From positions 1,674,001 to 1,738,000 of the forward strand of contig JAUSZU010000001.1 in assembly GCA_030817875.1 (NCBI GenBank): a stretch of DNA of 64,000 nucleotides, in the 5' to 3' direction. Under the pieces are notes generated by a model, which saw nothing but the letters and a program-made list of their open reading frames with translations, ran no database searches and was not told where the DNA came from. How positions within the stretch are numbered: position 1 is the first letter of the stretch; every line of letters begins with the position of its first letter. Shown here piece by piece: positions 9,986 through 19,516 of this stretch. The position numbers and the translations under genes are program-made. Origin of the DNA: Flavobacterium sp. W4I14. GTDB taxonomy: Bacteria > Bacteroidota > Bacteroidia > Sphingobacteriales > Sphingobacteriaceae.

Positions 9986-10202
9986 CTGGATGGATTGTTT
10001 CACAGGATTCTGTAATTATACGTTCCATTTCTTCCGCCTCGTCCTTAGACCAGATTCCAGAAAAATCTTTTAAGCTTGGTGTTTTCTTAACTGTTTTATT
10101 ATTGGTATTCTTTAGTAGCTTCTCCAAAGCAGACAAAGTAGCTTCACTCTTTACTTTGAGCATTTCTTCTATCAAATGTAATTTACGTGTTTCTATGTGC
10201 AT
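9972..10202 (-). CDS. Putative antitoxin of the PIN-domain toxin
   Basis: A 76-residue protein counted from MHIETRKLHLIEEML (10202); an in-frame ATG eight codons upstream is possible. It directly precedes and overlaps the PIN toxin. The N-terminal half is predicted helical (LHLIEEMLKVKSEATLSALE) and the C-terminal part has the acidic FSGIWSKDEAEEMERII stretch, as in antitoxins that wrap the toxin with their tail. I recognise no specific DNA-binding fold. The call rests mainly on gene order and size. Confidence 0.75.
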   Translation of the reverse strand: MHIETRKLHLIEEMLKVKSEATLSALEKLLKNTNNKTVKKTPSLKDFSGIWSKDEAEEMERIITESCETIHPDDWK

Positions 10203-11149
10203 AGATATGATATTGAGTGTTAACACAAAAATAAAGAATTATTTCTACAATAACCATACTCCTAAATCATAATGAATATAAGCATGTGATTTGAAGTTTT
10301 TAATTTTTCGTGATCTTTATTTATCAATAAACCTATATCGCTTCCTTAGCCGATCAATAAATTCGTTAAAATCAGCATAATAACGCTTCTTCATTATCAA
10401 TAGTTGAAAGTGGATTTTTTGGAAAACTAATAAGTTCGCTATCGATAACCGAATTTAAAAGCGCATATCTCCTCCGATTGTAGAACAGCATAGCAAAAAA
10501 AGCCGTTCGTATATCTCTTCTTTATGTTCTTTAACAAACGGATTTTCTGGACGCTTTAATGTTTGTGGAAATGCAGCAGGCCCTAAGAAATCAATTAGTT
10601 CTTTATCGCTTAACACAGCTTCCTGTTTTCCCTTGCTGGTATTCATAGTCGCAGTTAATATCCGCCATATTGCCGTCACCTCTTCCAAATTACACATTAC
10701 TTCAATACGTGGGAAAGCAGTCAATCGACTCCTTTCTATGACAGGTATATCTTTAGGTTAAAGATTTTCAGTGGGTTCCTCTTTTTTTGGATTTTTGAAA
10801 TGTCAAGCACCTTTAGGTGGCTGTCAAAACATAAACGTAATCCTAGACTTCCTTCCGGCAGACTGCTGTTAATATTATTGATTTCTATAAACCCTCTCTA
10901 CAGACTGGCTCGCAAATAGCCCAAATTATAAAACAAATCTTTATCAAGATCACCATCAAAATATAGAAAATCAAGGCAATACAGGCAGAACACTTTTAGG
11001 TACTGTACTTTTTGCTCATGTAGGAGTGCCGGATAAGACACACCTAGACTAAGTTCAAACACACTAATACCCTTATTTTAACCATTGAAAAAGCATAGCT
11101 CAATGGTTTTTGTTTTATATACCCATTCATCGTAAGATTCATTTGTGCA
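10203..11149. other. Degenerate stretch of the tRNA-Lys island
   Basis: Apart from the uncertain frame at 10455-10724, nothing convincing is coded. A 23-codon minus-strand frame (around 10325-10395, MKKRYYADFNEFIDRL) looks like a gene end cut off from its start. The rest has scattered stops in all frames and no strong repeat, consistent with decaying mobile DNA. Confidence 0.5.
10455..10724 (-). CDS. Hypothetical protein, possibly a gene remnant
   Basis: An 89-residue open frame starting MTAFPRIEVMCNLEEV. It has plausible composition (helical, charged: PFVKEHKEEIYERLFLL) but I recognise no family. It sits among degraded DNA inside the tRNA-bounded island, so it could be the surviving part of a longer gene. 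No clear promoter. Confidence 0.35.
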   Translation of the reverse strand: MTAFPRIEVMCNLEEVTAIWRILTATMNTSKGKQEAVLSDKELIDFLGPAAFPQTLKRPENPFVKEHKEEIYERLFLLCCSTIGGDMRF

Positions 11150-11530
11150 TTGACACTGTTACTTTTCGGTCATATTCAGGAAATCGTACAGGTCTGTATC
11201 ACTGATAAAATAAGTCTTACCGCCTCTAACTCCCAATCAAATTATTTCAGGTATGATGCCTCAAGTACGGGCTATAGTCCTTTGATCCATTCGTTTTCAC
11301 ATCTCCATATTGGATTAAATCAAAATGTAAGGATTCCAGTATCGCTATTATTAACACCTTTAAAGTTTACAAAATTTAGCATAAAAAATACGTATTTCGA
11401 TCAGTGGAAAAAATATGCTTTAGGAAGGGTTGATTTAGATAAGGAATTGGGTGAAATAAAAAAACATTGTATGAAATTGAGCGGTACACAATGGAACTCA
11501 ATAGAAGAAAATGAATTGTATATTAGATAA
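11150..11530 (+). pseudogene. C-terminal remnant of a DUF2290-like protein
   Basis: The open frame of about 126 codons begins only at a TTG and has no good start, so it appears to be the 3' part of a longer gene. FRYDASSTGY, then HSFSHLHIGLNQNVRIPVS and LTPLKFTKFSIKNTYF, resembles the conserved core of DUF2290 proteins, which are often found near phage-resistance genes. This family assignment is from memory of the pattern and is tentative. It lies just before the right-hand tRNA-like repeat, so it may be cargo broken by island decay. Confidence 0.45.
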
Positions 11531-11885
11531 TGCTTTTTTCTTATATTTATACAGCAATTGCATCTAAAACGTATTAAAGAATAGTGAGTAATTCAATGAG
11601 TTTTACAAAACATCCTCGATACTATTTAAACGCTGATTTTTACATTAGATTCGAATCACAGCGGGATCACACCAGAGACTATCAAAATACATATAACCCT
11701 GCAATCGCACGATTAGCAGGGTTTTTGCTTTTAGGGAATTGCTAAATCGCACGAATTCACAAAAATTGATGAGTGATTCGGTGTTAAGGCAAAACGCTAA
11801 ACTGACTCGCCGAATAGCATATAATCAATTATTATACAGGATGTTATAGACTATATTTCTTGTATCTATTAAAGATGATTACTAT
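11531..11885. other. Gene-free junction region holding the attachment-like repeat
   Basis: No gene is visible. The stretch holds the tRNA-like repeat and hairpin at 11650-11746; the remainder is ordinary AT-rich sequence before the end of the convergent GntP gene. Confidence 0.6.
11650..11746 (+). repeat. tRNA 3'-end copy plus terminator hairpin (attachment-site-like)
   Basis: Bases 11650-11670 match 20 of 21 bases of the tRNA-Lys 3' end (9456-9476). The following 76 bases, including the hairpin AACCCTGC/GCAGGGTT and T run, recur at 27184-27269 at roughly 85-90% identity by eye. This arrangement is what a tRNA-targeting integrase leaves behind at an island's far end. Confidence 0.7.
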
Positions 11886-13205
11886 CTATTTAAACAGTAC
11901 CTGGTTCATGATCAGTATTCCAATAAGTCCGATAACTGAAACCAGCGTTTCCATCAGCGACCAGGACAAAAATGTTTGTTTTATAGATAATCCTAAATAC
12001 TCTTTGAATAGCCAGAAAGAGGAGTCATTTACGTGAGAACAAAATAGGCTTCCTGATCCAACCGCGAGCACCATTAAATTTGGATCGGCACCATGAGGTT
12101 CAACAAGCGGATAAACGATACCAGCAGCTGTGAGGCCAGCTATGGTAGCCGAACCCAGGCAAAGTCTTAACACAGCCGTTATTAACCAAGCCAATAATAA
12201 AGGTGGCAGGGTTAACCCTTTCAAAATTGCAGCAAGGCTGTTGCTCACCCCTGTTTCTACAAATACTTGTTTCAAAATACCTGCACTACCGATTATTAAA
12301 AGGATCATCGCTATATCTTTTGTTGCATCAACAAAAATTACCATAATGTCAATCAGCTTTTTACCTGACCTAATCCCAAGTGTAAATGTTGCAATACAAA
12401 TGGTTAATATCATGGCAATAGTGGGGTCACCGATAAATCTGGCAAGATTTACAACAGCCATATTATCAATATATATCCTGGTTATCAACGTGGTACACAA
12501 AATTATAAGTATAGGTAACAAGGCAGAAATTACACTATTTGCTATCCCTGGCAATTCATTATCTGGCAGTTCATCAGCCTGCAGGGTAACTGTCGGGCCA
12601 GATTGCATATTTATTAACGCTTTTGCGAAAAGAGGGCCTGCAATAATGATAGCAGGTACGGCCACGATTATACCATAGATAAAAGTCTTAACCAAATCTG
12701 CATTAAACTGCGTAACTAAAGCCATGGGCGATGGATGTGGTGGCAAAAAACCATGCATTACGGAGAGCGATGCAAGCATAGGCAAGCCTACATATACCAG
12801 AGGTAACTTATAGTTGTACGCTACCGAAAAAATAATTGGAATAAGCAATACAAACCCAACATTATAAAATAATGGAATGCCCACTATTAAGCCTGTTAAA
12901 GACATGGCCCAGGTGACGTATTTAGCGCCGAATGTCTTTTTTAATACTGTGGCTATTTTTTGAGCGGCACCACTGGAAGCCACGAGTTTTCCAAGCATAG
13001 CGCCCAAAACGATGATAATGGCCAGTGATCCTAATGTATCTCCTAATCCTTTATTAATAGTTTGCGGAATACTGGCGGCGGGCATCCCTAACAATAGAGC
13101 TGCCCCCACAGATACAATTAAAAATGCAAGGAAGGTATTAACCTTTGCCCAGGCAATTAATAATACAAGTAAGACTATACAGCCAAAAAGAATCAGTACA
13201 TCCAT
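11886..13205 (-). CDS. GntP-family gluconate/sugar-acid:H+ symporter
   Basis: A 439-residue inner-membrane permease with about 12 to 14 hydrophobic segments. LGAMLGKLVASSGAAQKIA, GFLPPHPSPMALV and GSGSLFCSHVNDSSFWLFKE are family signatures of GntP/GntT. It is the last gene of a four-gene operon, 9 bases after the dehydratase, and so most likely imports the pentonate or other aldonate that the upstream enzymes break down. A paralogue with the same signatures is at 38758 in a D-amino-acid operon. Confidence 0.9.
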   Translation of the reverse strand: MDVLILFGCIVLLVLLIAWAKVNTFLAFLIVSVGAALLLGMPAASIPQTINKGLGDTLGSLAIIIVLGAMLGKLVASSGAAQKIATVLKKTFGAKYVTWAMSLTGLIVGIPLFYNVGFVLLIPIIFSVAYNYKLPLVYVGLPMLASLSVMHGFLPPHPSPMALVTQFNADLVKTFIYGIIVAVPAIIIAGPLFAKALINMQSGPTVTLQADELPDNELPGIANSVISALLPILIILCTTLITRIYIDNMAVVNLARFIGDPTIAMILTICIATFTLGIRSGKKLIDIMVIFVDATKDIAMILLIIGSAGILKQVFVETGVSNSLAAILKGLTLPPLLLAWLITAVLRLCLGSATIAGLTAAGIVYPLVEPHGADPNLMVLAVGSGSLFCSHVNDSSFWLFKEYLGLSIKQTFLSWSLMETLVSVIGLIGILIMNQVLFK

Positions 13206-13214
13206 GTTCCTGCT

Positions 13215-14930
13215 TTAATGAGAGTCTCTGGTAACTGTTGAACCTGAGCCGCCTACTAAAAAGTCCAGATCAGCACCTTTATCTGCCTGCTGAACATGGT
13301 TGACATATAAGTTTACATAACCACGTGTTGCAGAAAGAGTTGGCTGTACCCAGTTGCTGCGCCTCAGGGCTAACGCTTCATCACTCACTTCAAGGTGGAT
13401 ACGTTTATTGGCTACATCCAGCTCAATGATGTCTCCGTTTTCTACCAGCGCTAAATTTCCACCAATAGCAGACTCTGGCGATACGTGAAGTATAACTGTA
13501 CCATATGCTGTACCACTCATCCTACCATCCGATATCCTTACCATATCGGTTACGCCTTTGTCAAGTAGCTTTTTTGGTAAAGTCATATTACCAACCTCAG
13601 GCATACCTGGATAGCCGACCGGACCAACCGTTTTCAAGACCATTACACAAGTTTCATCGATATCCAGATCAGGGTCATCTACTCTCGCATGGTAATCCTC
13701 AATGTCTTCAAACACTACTGCCCTACCTCGGTGTTGCATTAAACTGGGCGTAGCTGCAGATGGCTTTATAACCGCTCCGTTAATTGCAAGATTACCCTTT
13801 AGTACAGTAATTCCGGCTTCCTGAATAATTGGCTGCTCAAATTCATAAATAACTTCCTTATTATAATTTATTCCTGTAACAGCAATGTTCTCGGCATGCG
13901 TTTTCCCGCTTACCGTTAGGGTATCCATTTTTAAAACAGATTGCATTTGTTTTAAAACAGCAGGTACACCACCAGCATAGTAAAAATCCTCCATCAAAAA
14001 TTTCCCTGAAGGCATAAGATTTACAAGAAGCGGCATTTTGCTGCCAATATCATCAAAATCGTCTAAGTTTAGCGCTACACCCATACGCCCTGCAATAGCG
14101 GTAAGGTGAATAATAAAGTTTGAGGAACCTCCTACCGCAGCATTTACCTTAATTGCATTTTCAAAAGCATCGCGTGTGAGTATTTTAGAAATTTTCAGGT
14201 CTTCTTTAACCATTTCAACTATTCTCCTTCCAGATAGCTGAGCAAGCCTTTTCCGCCGGGAATCAACGGCAGGTATAGCCGCACCGCCGGAAAGGCTCAT
14301 GCCTAACGCTTCTACCATGCAGGCCATTGTAGAAGCCGTTCCCATTGTCATACAGTGACCCGGACTACGAGACATGCAACTTTCTACTTCTGCATATTCA
14401 TCATAAGTAATTTCGCCTTTCTTTAATTCCTCTGTCAGCTTCCATACACTTGTTCCTGAGCCTATGTCATGTCCGTGATATTTTCCGTTTAACATTGGTC
14501 CGCCAGGAACCACAATGGTTGGCAGATCTACACTTGCCGCTCCCATTAGCGTAGAAGGCGTAGTTTTATCGCAGCCCGTAAGGAGTACAACACCATCAAT
14601 AGGGTTGCCTCGTATTGATTCCTCTGCATCCATACTGGCAAGATTACGGAACAACATGGCGGTGGGTTTCATGAGCGTTTCTCCCAATGACATGATGGGG
14701 AATTCCAGCGGAAAGCCGCCAGCCTCCAATACCCCCCGACGAACACTTTCGGCAATATCACGCAGGTGGGCATTGCAAGGTGTGAGTTCAGACCACGTAT
14801 TACAAATCCCGATTACCGGTCTGCCGTCAAACATGTCTTCGGGCATACCCTGGTTTTTCATCCAACTGCGATAGATGAGGCCCATTTTATCTTTTTTCCC
14901 AAACCAGGTCGAACTTCTATATGATTTCAT
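13215..14930 (-). CDS. IlvD/EDD-family sugar-acid (pentonate) dehydratase
   Basis: The 571-residue cytoplasmic iron-sulfur dehydratase should convert an aldonate to its 2-keto-3-deoxy form. The cluster cysteines lie in NTWSELTPCNAH, LLTGCDKTTPSTLMGA and SPGHCMTMGTAST. AAVGGSSNFIIHL and VRISDGRMSGTAYGTV carry substrate and metal residues. The start RSSTWFGKKDKMGLIYRSWM is typical of the L-arabinonate/D-xylonate/D-galactonate subgroup rather than of IlvD itself, which lacks this opening. Its neighbours encode the two later Weimberg enzymes, supporting a pentonate substrate (D-xylonate, L-arabinonate or D-arabinonate). Confidence 0.9.
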   Translation of the reverse strand: MKSYRSSTWFGKKDKMGLIYRSWMKNQGMPEDMFDGRPVIGICNTWSELTPCNAHLRDIAESVRRGVLEAGGFPLEFPIMSLGETLMKPTAMLFRNLASMDAEESIRGNPIDGVVLLTGCDKTTPSTLMGAASVDLPTIVVPGGPMLNGKYHGHDIGSGTSVWKLTEELKKGEITYDEYAEVESCMSRSPGHCMTMGTASTMACMVEALGMSLSGGAAIPAVDSRRKRLAQLSGRRIVEMVKEDLKISKILTRDAFENAIKVNAAVGGSSNFIIHLTAIAGRMGVALNLDDFDDIGSKMPLLVNLMPSGKFLMEDFYYAGGVPAVLKQMQSVLKMDTLTVSGKTHAENIAVTGINYNKEVIYEFEQPIIQEAGITVLKGNLAINGAVIKPSAATPSLMQHRGRAVVFEDIEDYHARVDDPDLDIDETCVMVLKTVGPVGYPGMPEVGNMTLPKKLLDKGVTDMVRISDGRMSGTAYGTVILHVSPESAIGGNLALVENGDIIELDVANKRIHLEVSDEALALRRSNWVQPTLSATRGYVNLYVNHVQQADKGADLDFLVGGSGSTVTRDSH

Positions 14931-14954
14931 ATCTAGAATATACTATGTTAATTA

Positions 14955-16532
14955 TTAATCCTTAGTTAGATTGCCGTTTACCAGTCGCCAGATATTTAAC
15001 GGGTTTGCATTTTTTAATTCATTTGGCAGTAATTGATCCGGCATATTCTGATAACATACCGGCCGCGTAAACCTGTCAATTGCAGTTGTGCCTACTGATG
15101 TTGTTTTTTGGTCTGTTGTAGCGGGAAATGGCCCTCCATGAACCATAGCGCTACAAACTTCAACACCTGTAGGGAACCCATTAATGAGTAACCTGCCCAC
15201 TTTTAGTTCTAAAATATCGAGTAAATCTTTGTACTCAACCAGATCACTATCGGTTCCGTGTACTGTAGCGGTTAAATGCCCGCTAAGATTCTTTGCTATT
15301 TCAATGACATCCTTTTTAGCGCTTGCTTCTACAACCACGCTGGCTGGCCCAAAAAGCTCTTCAGACAAGTCAGGATGAATTTTCAATAAATCACTTGTTG
15401 TTTTGAATAAAACCGGGGATGCAATATTTAAATCCGCCGGGTAATTGCCTTTTGCAAGTGTTGTGACGCCAGACATTTCGCTGCGTTTTTCAACGCCGGC
15501 TGTGTATGATTTATGGATATCGCCCGTAAGCATTACGCCTCCTAAAGTTTGTCCAAATTCTTCTTCAAGCTTCCGGATAAAACCAGGTGCGGCATCAGCA
15601 CTTTCATAAATAAGCATGCCAGGATTAGTGCAGAACTGGCCTACACCCAGCGTTACTGAGCTAGAAAACGCATTAGCTAACGACTGGGATTTTTCTAATA
15701 AAGCCTGTGGAAGAATAAACACCGGGTTGGTGCTACCCATTTCAGCATAAACCGGAATAGGTGTTTCCCGGCGCACGGCCATATCGTATATGGCCTTACC
15801 AGCACCAAATGAACCTGTAAATGCAACAGCCTTTATGCCTGGGTGCTTAACTAATTGAGCGCCTAAAACAGGACCATCTCCAAAAAGAAGCGAAAAAACA
15901 CCGTCAGGCATTTCAGTTGAAATAGCGGCATTATTGATGGCCTTACCTATTAGCGAGCTGGTTACAAGATGTGCAGGATGTGCCTTTACTATTGTACAGC
16001 AACCCGCTGCCAGTGCAGATGCGGTGTCGCCCCCGGCTACAGAAAATGCAAGCGGAAAATTACTCGCTCCAAAAACGACTACTGGCCCCAGTGGTATTTG
16101 CATCGAGCGGATATCCGGTTTAGGGAGCGGTATGCGGTCTGGGTTCGCTGTCTCAATCCGGGCATCCAGCCAGGATCCTTCTTTTAGTAAATCGGCAAAT
16201 AACCTTAACTGGCCCACAGTCCGCCCTCTTTCACCTTCTATACGGCCTTGTGGTAGTCCGGATTCGGCGCAGCAAACCGTTATCAGTTCCTCTCCAAGGC
16301 CAATAATCTCATCAGCAATCGCTTCTAAAAATGAGGCTTTTTTTACGCCGGATATTTTGCGGTAAACCTGAAATGCAGCTGTTGCCTTTTCAACAGCCCT
16401 GTCAACTTCAGCTACTGTAGCTACAGAAAAACTCGCTATTTTTTCGCCGGTTAACCTGCTTATTGAACTAATCGTTTCACTTGCTTCGGCAGAGGTTTCG
16501 AAACCTATAATTTGTTCGCCAATGTTTATCAT
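14955..16532 (-). CDS. 2-oxoglutarate semialdehyde (2,5-dioxovalerate) dehydrogenase
   Basis: A 525-residue NAD(P)-dependent aldehyde dehydrogenase of the ketoglutarate-semialdehyde class, oxidising 2,5-dioxopentanoate to 2-oxoglutarate. [19 protein letters not shown] is the cofactor region, [14 protein letters not shown] the glycine turn, [14 protein letters not shown] the general-base Glu region and [13 protein letters not shown] the catalytic Cys. The FCTNPG version is typical of this class. The start overlaps the upstream FAH-family gene by 4 bases (ATG inside its end), so the two are translationally coupled. Confidence 0.9.
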   Translation of the reverse strand: MINIGEQIIGFETSAEASETISSISRLTGEKIASFSVATVAEVDRAVEKATAAFQVYRKISGVKKASFLEAIADEIIGLGEELITVCCAESGLPQGRIEGERGRTVGQLRLFADLLKEGSWLDARIETANPDRIPLPKPDIRSMQIPLGPVVVFGASNFPLAFSVAGGDTASALAAGCCTIVKAHPAHLVTSSLIGKAINNAAISTEMPDGVFSLLFGDGPVLGAQLVKHPGIKAVAFTGSFGAGKAIYDMAVRRETPIPVYAEMGSTNPVFILPQALLEKSQSLANAFSSSVTLGVGQFCTNPGMLIYESADAAPGFIRKLEEEFGQTLGGVMLTGDIHKSYTAGVEKRSEMSGVTTLAKGNYPADLNIASPVLFKTTSDLLKIHPDLSEELFGPASVVVEASAKKDVIEIAKNLSGHLTATVHGTDSDLVEYKDLLDILELKVGRLLINGFPTGVEVCSAMVHGGPFPATTDQKTTSVGTTAIDRFTRPVCYQNMPDQLLPNELKNANPLNIWRLVNGNLTKD

Positions 16533-17365
16533 GCTACGATATTGATAAGTGAACCAATCGCTGAAATGGTTATTTTTACAATATCTCCGCTGTGTAAAGT
16601 AAAATCATCAGTGGGGATTATTCCAGTACCTGTCATTAAATAGGTTCCATGAGGGAAATCCAATTCGCGAAACAAGTAGGCCACTAGATCCCTGTGCTTA
16701 CGTTTCATTTGGTTAATGGATATCTTCTCCTTAAAAAGGACCTCAGAATCTCTGGATATTTCGATGCTGATATTGGTATCCGGATCTATTGGTCCATCTG
16801 TAACTAAAAGGCAAGGACCTAAAGCGGTAGCACCATTGTATGATTTGGCCTGCGGGAGGTAAAGCGGATTTTCGCCCTCGATATCCCTCGAAGATACATC
16901 ATTACCTATTGTATAACCTTCTATAGTGCCTGCTGAACAGATAAATAAGGTCAATTCCGGTTCAGGTACATTCCACTTAGAATCTGCCCTGATCCGTATG
17001 TTTCCTCCGGAACCTACTGTACGGTAAGGTGGTGACTTAAAAAAAAGTTCTGGCCGGTCTGCATCATATACCCTGGCATAAAAATCCCCACCTTTTGCTT
17101 CTTTTGATTCCTCTATTCTGGCTTCCCTGCTACGAAAATAAGTTACGCCAGATGCCCATACTTCCTGACTGCCTATAGGCGTTAAAACAGCTGAATGGGT
17201 GAGCGCTTGTAAGTCTTCGTTAGGTTGGAGCTGTTGCAATTCACTACTCACTACTTTAAAGAGGTTGCTCCTGTTTACAAATTTATCCCAGCTTTTCTCT
17301 TCTGTTAAAAAATATTGGTTATTGTGGTGTATAATAATCCCGCTAGAGGTGTTATAAATTCTCAT
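16529..17365 (-). CDS. FAH-family 2-keto-3-deoxypentonate dehydratase
   Basis: This 278-residue fumarylacetoacetate-hydrolase-fold enzyme is the first gene of the operon. [11 protein letters not shown] holds the two metal-binding Glu residues, and [21 protein letters not shown] is the signature loop shared by dehydratases acting on 2-keto-3-deoxy-D-arabinonate or the L-isomer. [12 protein letters not shown] near residue 72 is also typical. It should yield 2,5-dioxopentanoate for the dehydrogenase that follows. FAH-family hydrolases cleaving C-C bonds are the alternative, but the context favours the Weimberg step. Confidence 0.87.
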   Translation of the reverse strand: MRIYNTSSGIIIHHNNQYFLTEEKSWDKFVNRSNLFKVVSSELQQLQPNEDLQALTHSAVLTPIGSQEVWASGVTYFRSREARIEESKEAKGGDFYARVYDADRPELFFKSPPYRTVGSGGNIRIRADSKWNVPEPELTLFICSAGTIEGYTIGNDVSSRDIEGENPLYLPQAKSYNGATALGPCLLVTDGPIDPDTNISIEISRDSEVLFKEKISINQMKRKHRDLVAYLFRELDFPHGTYLMTGTGIIPTDDFTLHSGDIVKITISAIGSLINIVA

Positions 17366-17596
17366 AATTATTTGGTTAAGTTTTTTTGGATACTAAATTA
17401 AGTTTGAACTTATTTAAGTATCCAGGCGGTAAAATCTAAAGCCAAATAAGTCCTTTTGACGCACATTTATAGCATAATGTTAATATAATACAATAAAATG
17501 CTTCAATACTAAAATTACGGGTTTACGTTGCCTGATTTGATCGTGATTAACTAAGATATTTTTGGTAGCAGGCTAATGACAGATTTAAAAAATCGC

Positions 17597-17714
17597 CGTC
17601 ATTTCGATCCGATAGCTATCGGATGGAACACAGTGGAATGGAGAAATCTTTGAACTATGTTAAAAGATCTCTCCTCCAAAGAAATTCCTTTGGAACACTA
17701 CGGTCGAGATGACG
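17597..17714. repeat. Palindromic intergenic repeat, family B
   Basis: Begins GTCATTTCGATCCGATAGC and ends GGTCGAGATGACG, with AAAGATCTCTCC inside. The left arm holds a secondary hairpin, GATAGCTATC. Confidence 0.7.
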
Positions 17715-17830
17715 CTCCTTGTATATCTGTCTTCAACCTCATACCGAGGACAAGAAAAGACAATTATACATCACTCATATTGATTTTAACAATTAATTAA
17801 CCCTATCAATGACAGACTCCAAATAGAAAA

Positions 17831-17929
17831 ATCGTCATTGCGAGGAACGAAGCAATCTTAATGCGCACGCTAGTAGCGATCGTTGTAAGATTGCTTCGTC
17901 GGCTGAAAAAGCCTTCTCGCAATGACGAT
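17831..17929. repeat. Palindromic intergenic repeat, family A
   Basis: Nearly identical over 99 bases to the copy at 5601-5699, including the asymmetric centre GCGCACGCTAGTAGC. Confidence 0.85.
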
Positions 17930-18104
17930 TCCTCACAGTCTACAGCTCGTTAAAAATTCTTCTGTCCATTCATGTTAATTTTAACAATTAATTAACCCTA
18001 TCATTGACAGACTCTAATAGAATAGTCGTCCTTTAGATTTGTTTTGATATTTTATTTAAGGATCACAAGTATTTACTTTGCTTAAATTATAAATCAGATT
18101 ACCT

Positions 18105-18240
18105 AAAACGGTAGCGGCACATTAAAAGTTCGTCAAGGTTTTTATGCCTATGAGATGATGCAATCCGCTACCGTTTTTTCCCTTAGTGACCAGATAACAA
18201 TTAGGGTATTCCCCATTATTAAGGACTAGGATCGATGGGG
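18105..18240 (+). ncRNA. Candidate bridge RNA of the IS110 element
   Basis: The leader folds into a 13-bp stem (18105-18117 with 18165-18177) enclosing a large loop, followed by a second structured region (18181-18240). In the first loop TCGTC (18130-18134) equals the left target flank at 18026-18030, and GAGATGA (18152-18158) is complementary to the right target TCATCTC at 19326-19332. In the second, ATAACAAT (18194-18201) equals the element's right end at 19319-19326, and AAGGA (18221-18225) is complementary to TCCTT at 18029-18033. Both guides of each pair include the TC core. This is the arrangement known from IS621. The RNA boundaries are estimates. Confidence 0.8.
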
Positions 18241-18280
18241 TAAAAATTAGGTAACCATTACAAACATAAAAAATAACAGG

Positions 18281-19304
18281 ATGATTGTCACTACAAAATT
18301 TTTTATCGGGATCGATGTTTCAAAACCTTATTTTGATGTTGCATTAATGGCAGTTGTAAACCATGTAAAGCAAGAGATAGAAACCGCACGGTTTGACAAC
18401 ACAGCACCAGGGATAAAGCTATTTGAGAAGTGGTTGAAATCGTACAAGACCGCATTCAATACGGACTCTTTAGTTGTGATGGAAAATACCGGTATCTATC
18501 ACCGTCTGCTCTGGTCTTTCTGCAGTAACAGAGGTTTGCCCATCCACATCGGCAATGCGGCCCGTATTAAATGGAGCTTTGGGATAGTGCGGGGTAAAAA
18601 TGACAAAATAGACAGTATCCGTTTATGCAACTATGCATTTAAGGAAGCGGATGATCTAAAGGCGACAGCTGCCCTAGATCCCGAACTGATGCTCCTGAAA
18701 GATCTGATATCAGCAAGGACAAAGCTGCTCAAACAAATGTCCGCCATTAGCGTTTCGGTAAAAGAACTTGGCAATGTCAATGGTAAAGAACATCAGAAAC
18801 TGATTGAAAAAGCACTTAAAAATGCAATTGAGGGTATAGCCAGGTCAATCGGAAACGTTGAAGATAAGATCAAAAAAATCATCACGGGAAACCACGATTT
18901 CAAGCGGAACTACAAACTGTTGCTCGGTATACCTGGGATAGGACATGTTACCGCAGTATACCTGATTGGCTGCACGGGAAATTTTGCAGGTCGGCCCAGG
19001 CGGAAAAGAGCTGGCCTGTTATGCAGGAGTTGCACCATTTGAACACAGTAGCGGTATAAGTATCAAAGGTAAGACCAAAGTACACAGGATGGCCAATAAA
19101 GAGCTTAAAAAGCTGCTGCACATGTGCGCATTATCTTTAATACAGCACAATCAGGAATTCAAAACATATTACAATAGAAAAAAGGACGAAGGGAAGCACA
19201 GCATGAGTATAATTAATGCCGTTAGAAACAAAATAGCACTGAGAGTTGCAGCAGTTATAAAAAATCAGGCCAGCTATAAAAATAACTATAATATAGCTGC
19301 CTAA
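18281..19304 (+). pseudogene. IS110 transposase (recombinase), frameshifted
   Basis: Two overlapping frames (18281-19042 and 18966-19304) together encode one IS110 recombinase of about 340 residues. The first holds the RuvC-like DEDD domain: FIGIDVSK, VVMENTG and KNDKIDSIRL. The second holds the end of the Transposase_20 domain with ELACYAGVAPFEHSSG, where the catalytic serine of this family lies. The switch is needed near 18985-19005, in TTTTGCAGGTCGGCCCAGGC. A one-base change would repair it. It could be a decay mutation, a read error or, less likely, programmed frameshifting. Confidence 0.88.
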
Positions 19305-19327
19305 AATTTGTTTTTATCATAACAATC

Positions 19328-19413
19328 ATCTCGACTGTAGCGCAGCGAAATGGAGAGATCTTTGTACCATGTTAAAGATCTCTCCACTGCGGTCGAGATG
19401 ACGATACCTCATT
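19328..19413. repeat. Right part of a family B repeat split by IS110
   Basis: Starts ATCTCGACTGTAGCGCAGCG directly at the element's end and finishes with GCGGTCGAGATGACGAT. Its missing tip, AGTCGTC, is at 18024-18030 on the other side of the insertion. Confidence 0.8.
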
Positions 19414-19516
19414 CATATCGATTTTAAACAATTAATTAATCATCAAGGTGACGGCTATAAACGAAAAATATCTGTAGTAGACCTTTAAAAGAATATTAAT
19501 AACCGAACTGAGGTTA

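Larger units (their letters stand above)
17366..18028. other. Intergenic repeat region upstream of the Weimberg operon
   Basis: No gene is visible. The operon promoter must be at the left end. To the right lie a family B unit (17597), a family A unit (17831) and two copies of a linker (about 17776-17825 and 17967-18016) sharing ACAATTAATTAACCCTATCA and TGACAGACTC. The second linker leads straight into the repeat split by IS110. Confidence 0.6.
18029..19327 (+). mobile_element. IS110-family insertion sequence, IS110 group
   Basis: About 1.3 kb, bounded by TC at 18029-18030 and TC at 19326-19327. Removing the element and one TC restores AGTCGTCATCTCGAC, which is the intact tip of a family B repeat as found at 54898-54912. 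There are no terminal inverted repeats, as expected for this family. The long non-coding stretch is upstream of the transposase, which places it in the IS110 rather than IS1111 group. The transposase frame is broken, so this copy is probably immobile unless the break is recoded or a sequencing error. Confidence 0.88.

Noticed and set aside
12130..12678. 182-codon plus-strand frame
   Set aside because: Antisense shadow of the GntP permease; its content of hydrophobic and Ser/Thr runs mirrors the membrane gene.
14515..16365. Plus-strand frames of 119 and 143 codons
   Set aside because: Shadows of the dehydratase and aldehyde dehydrogenase genes, which have full family motifs on the other strand.
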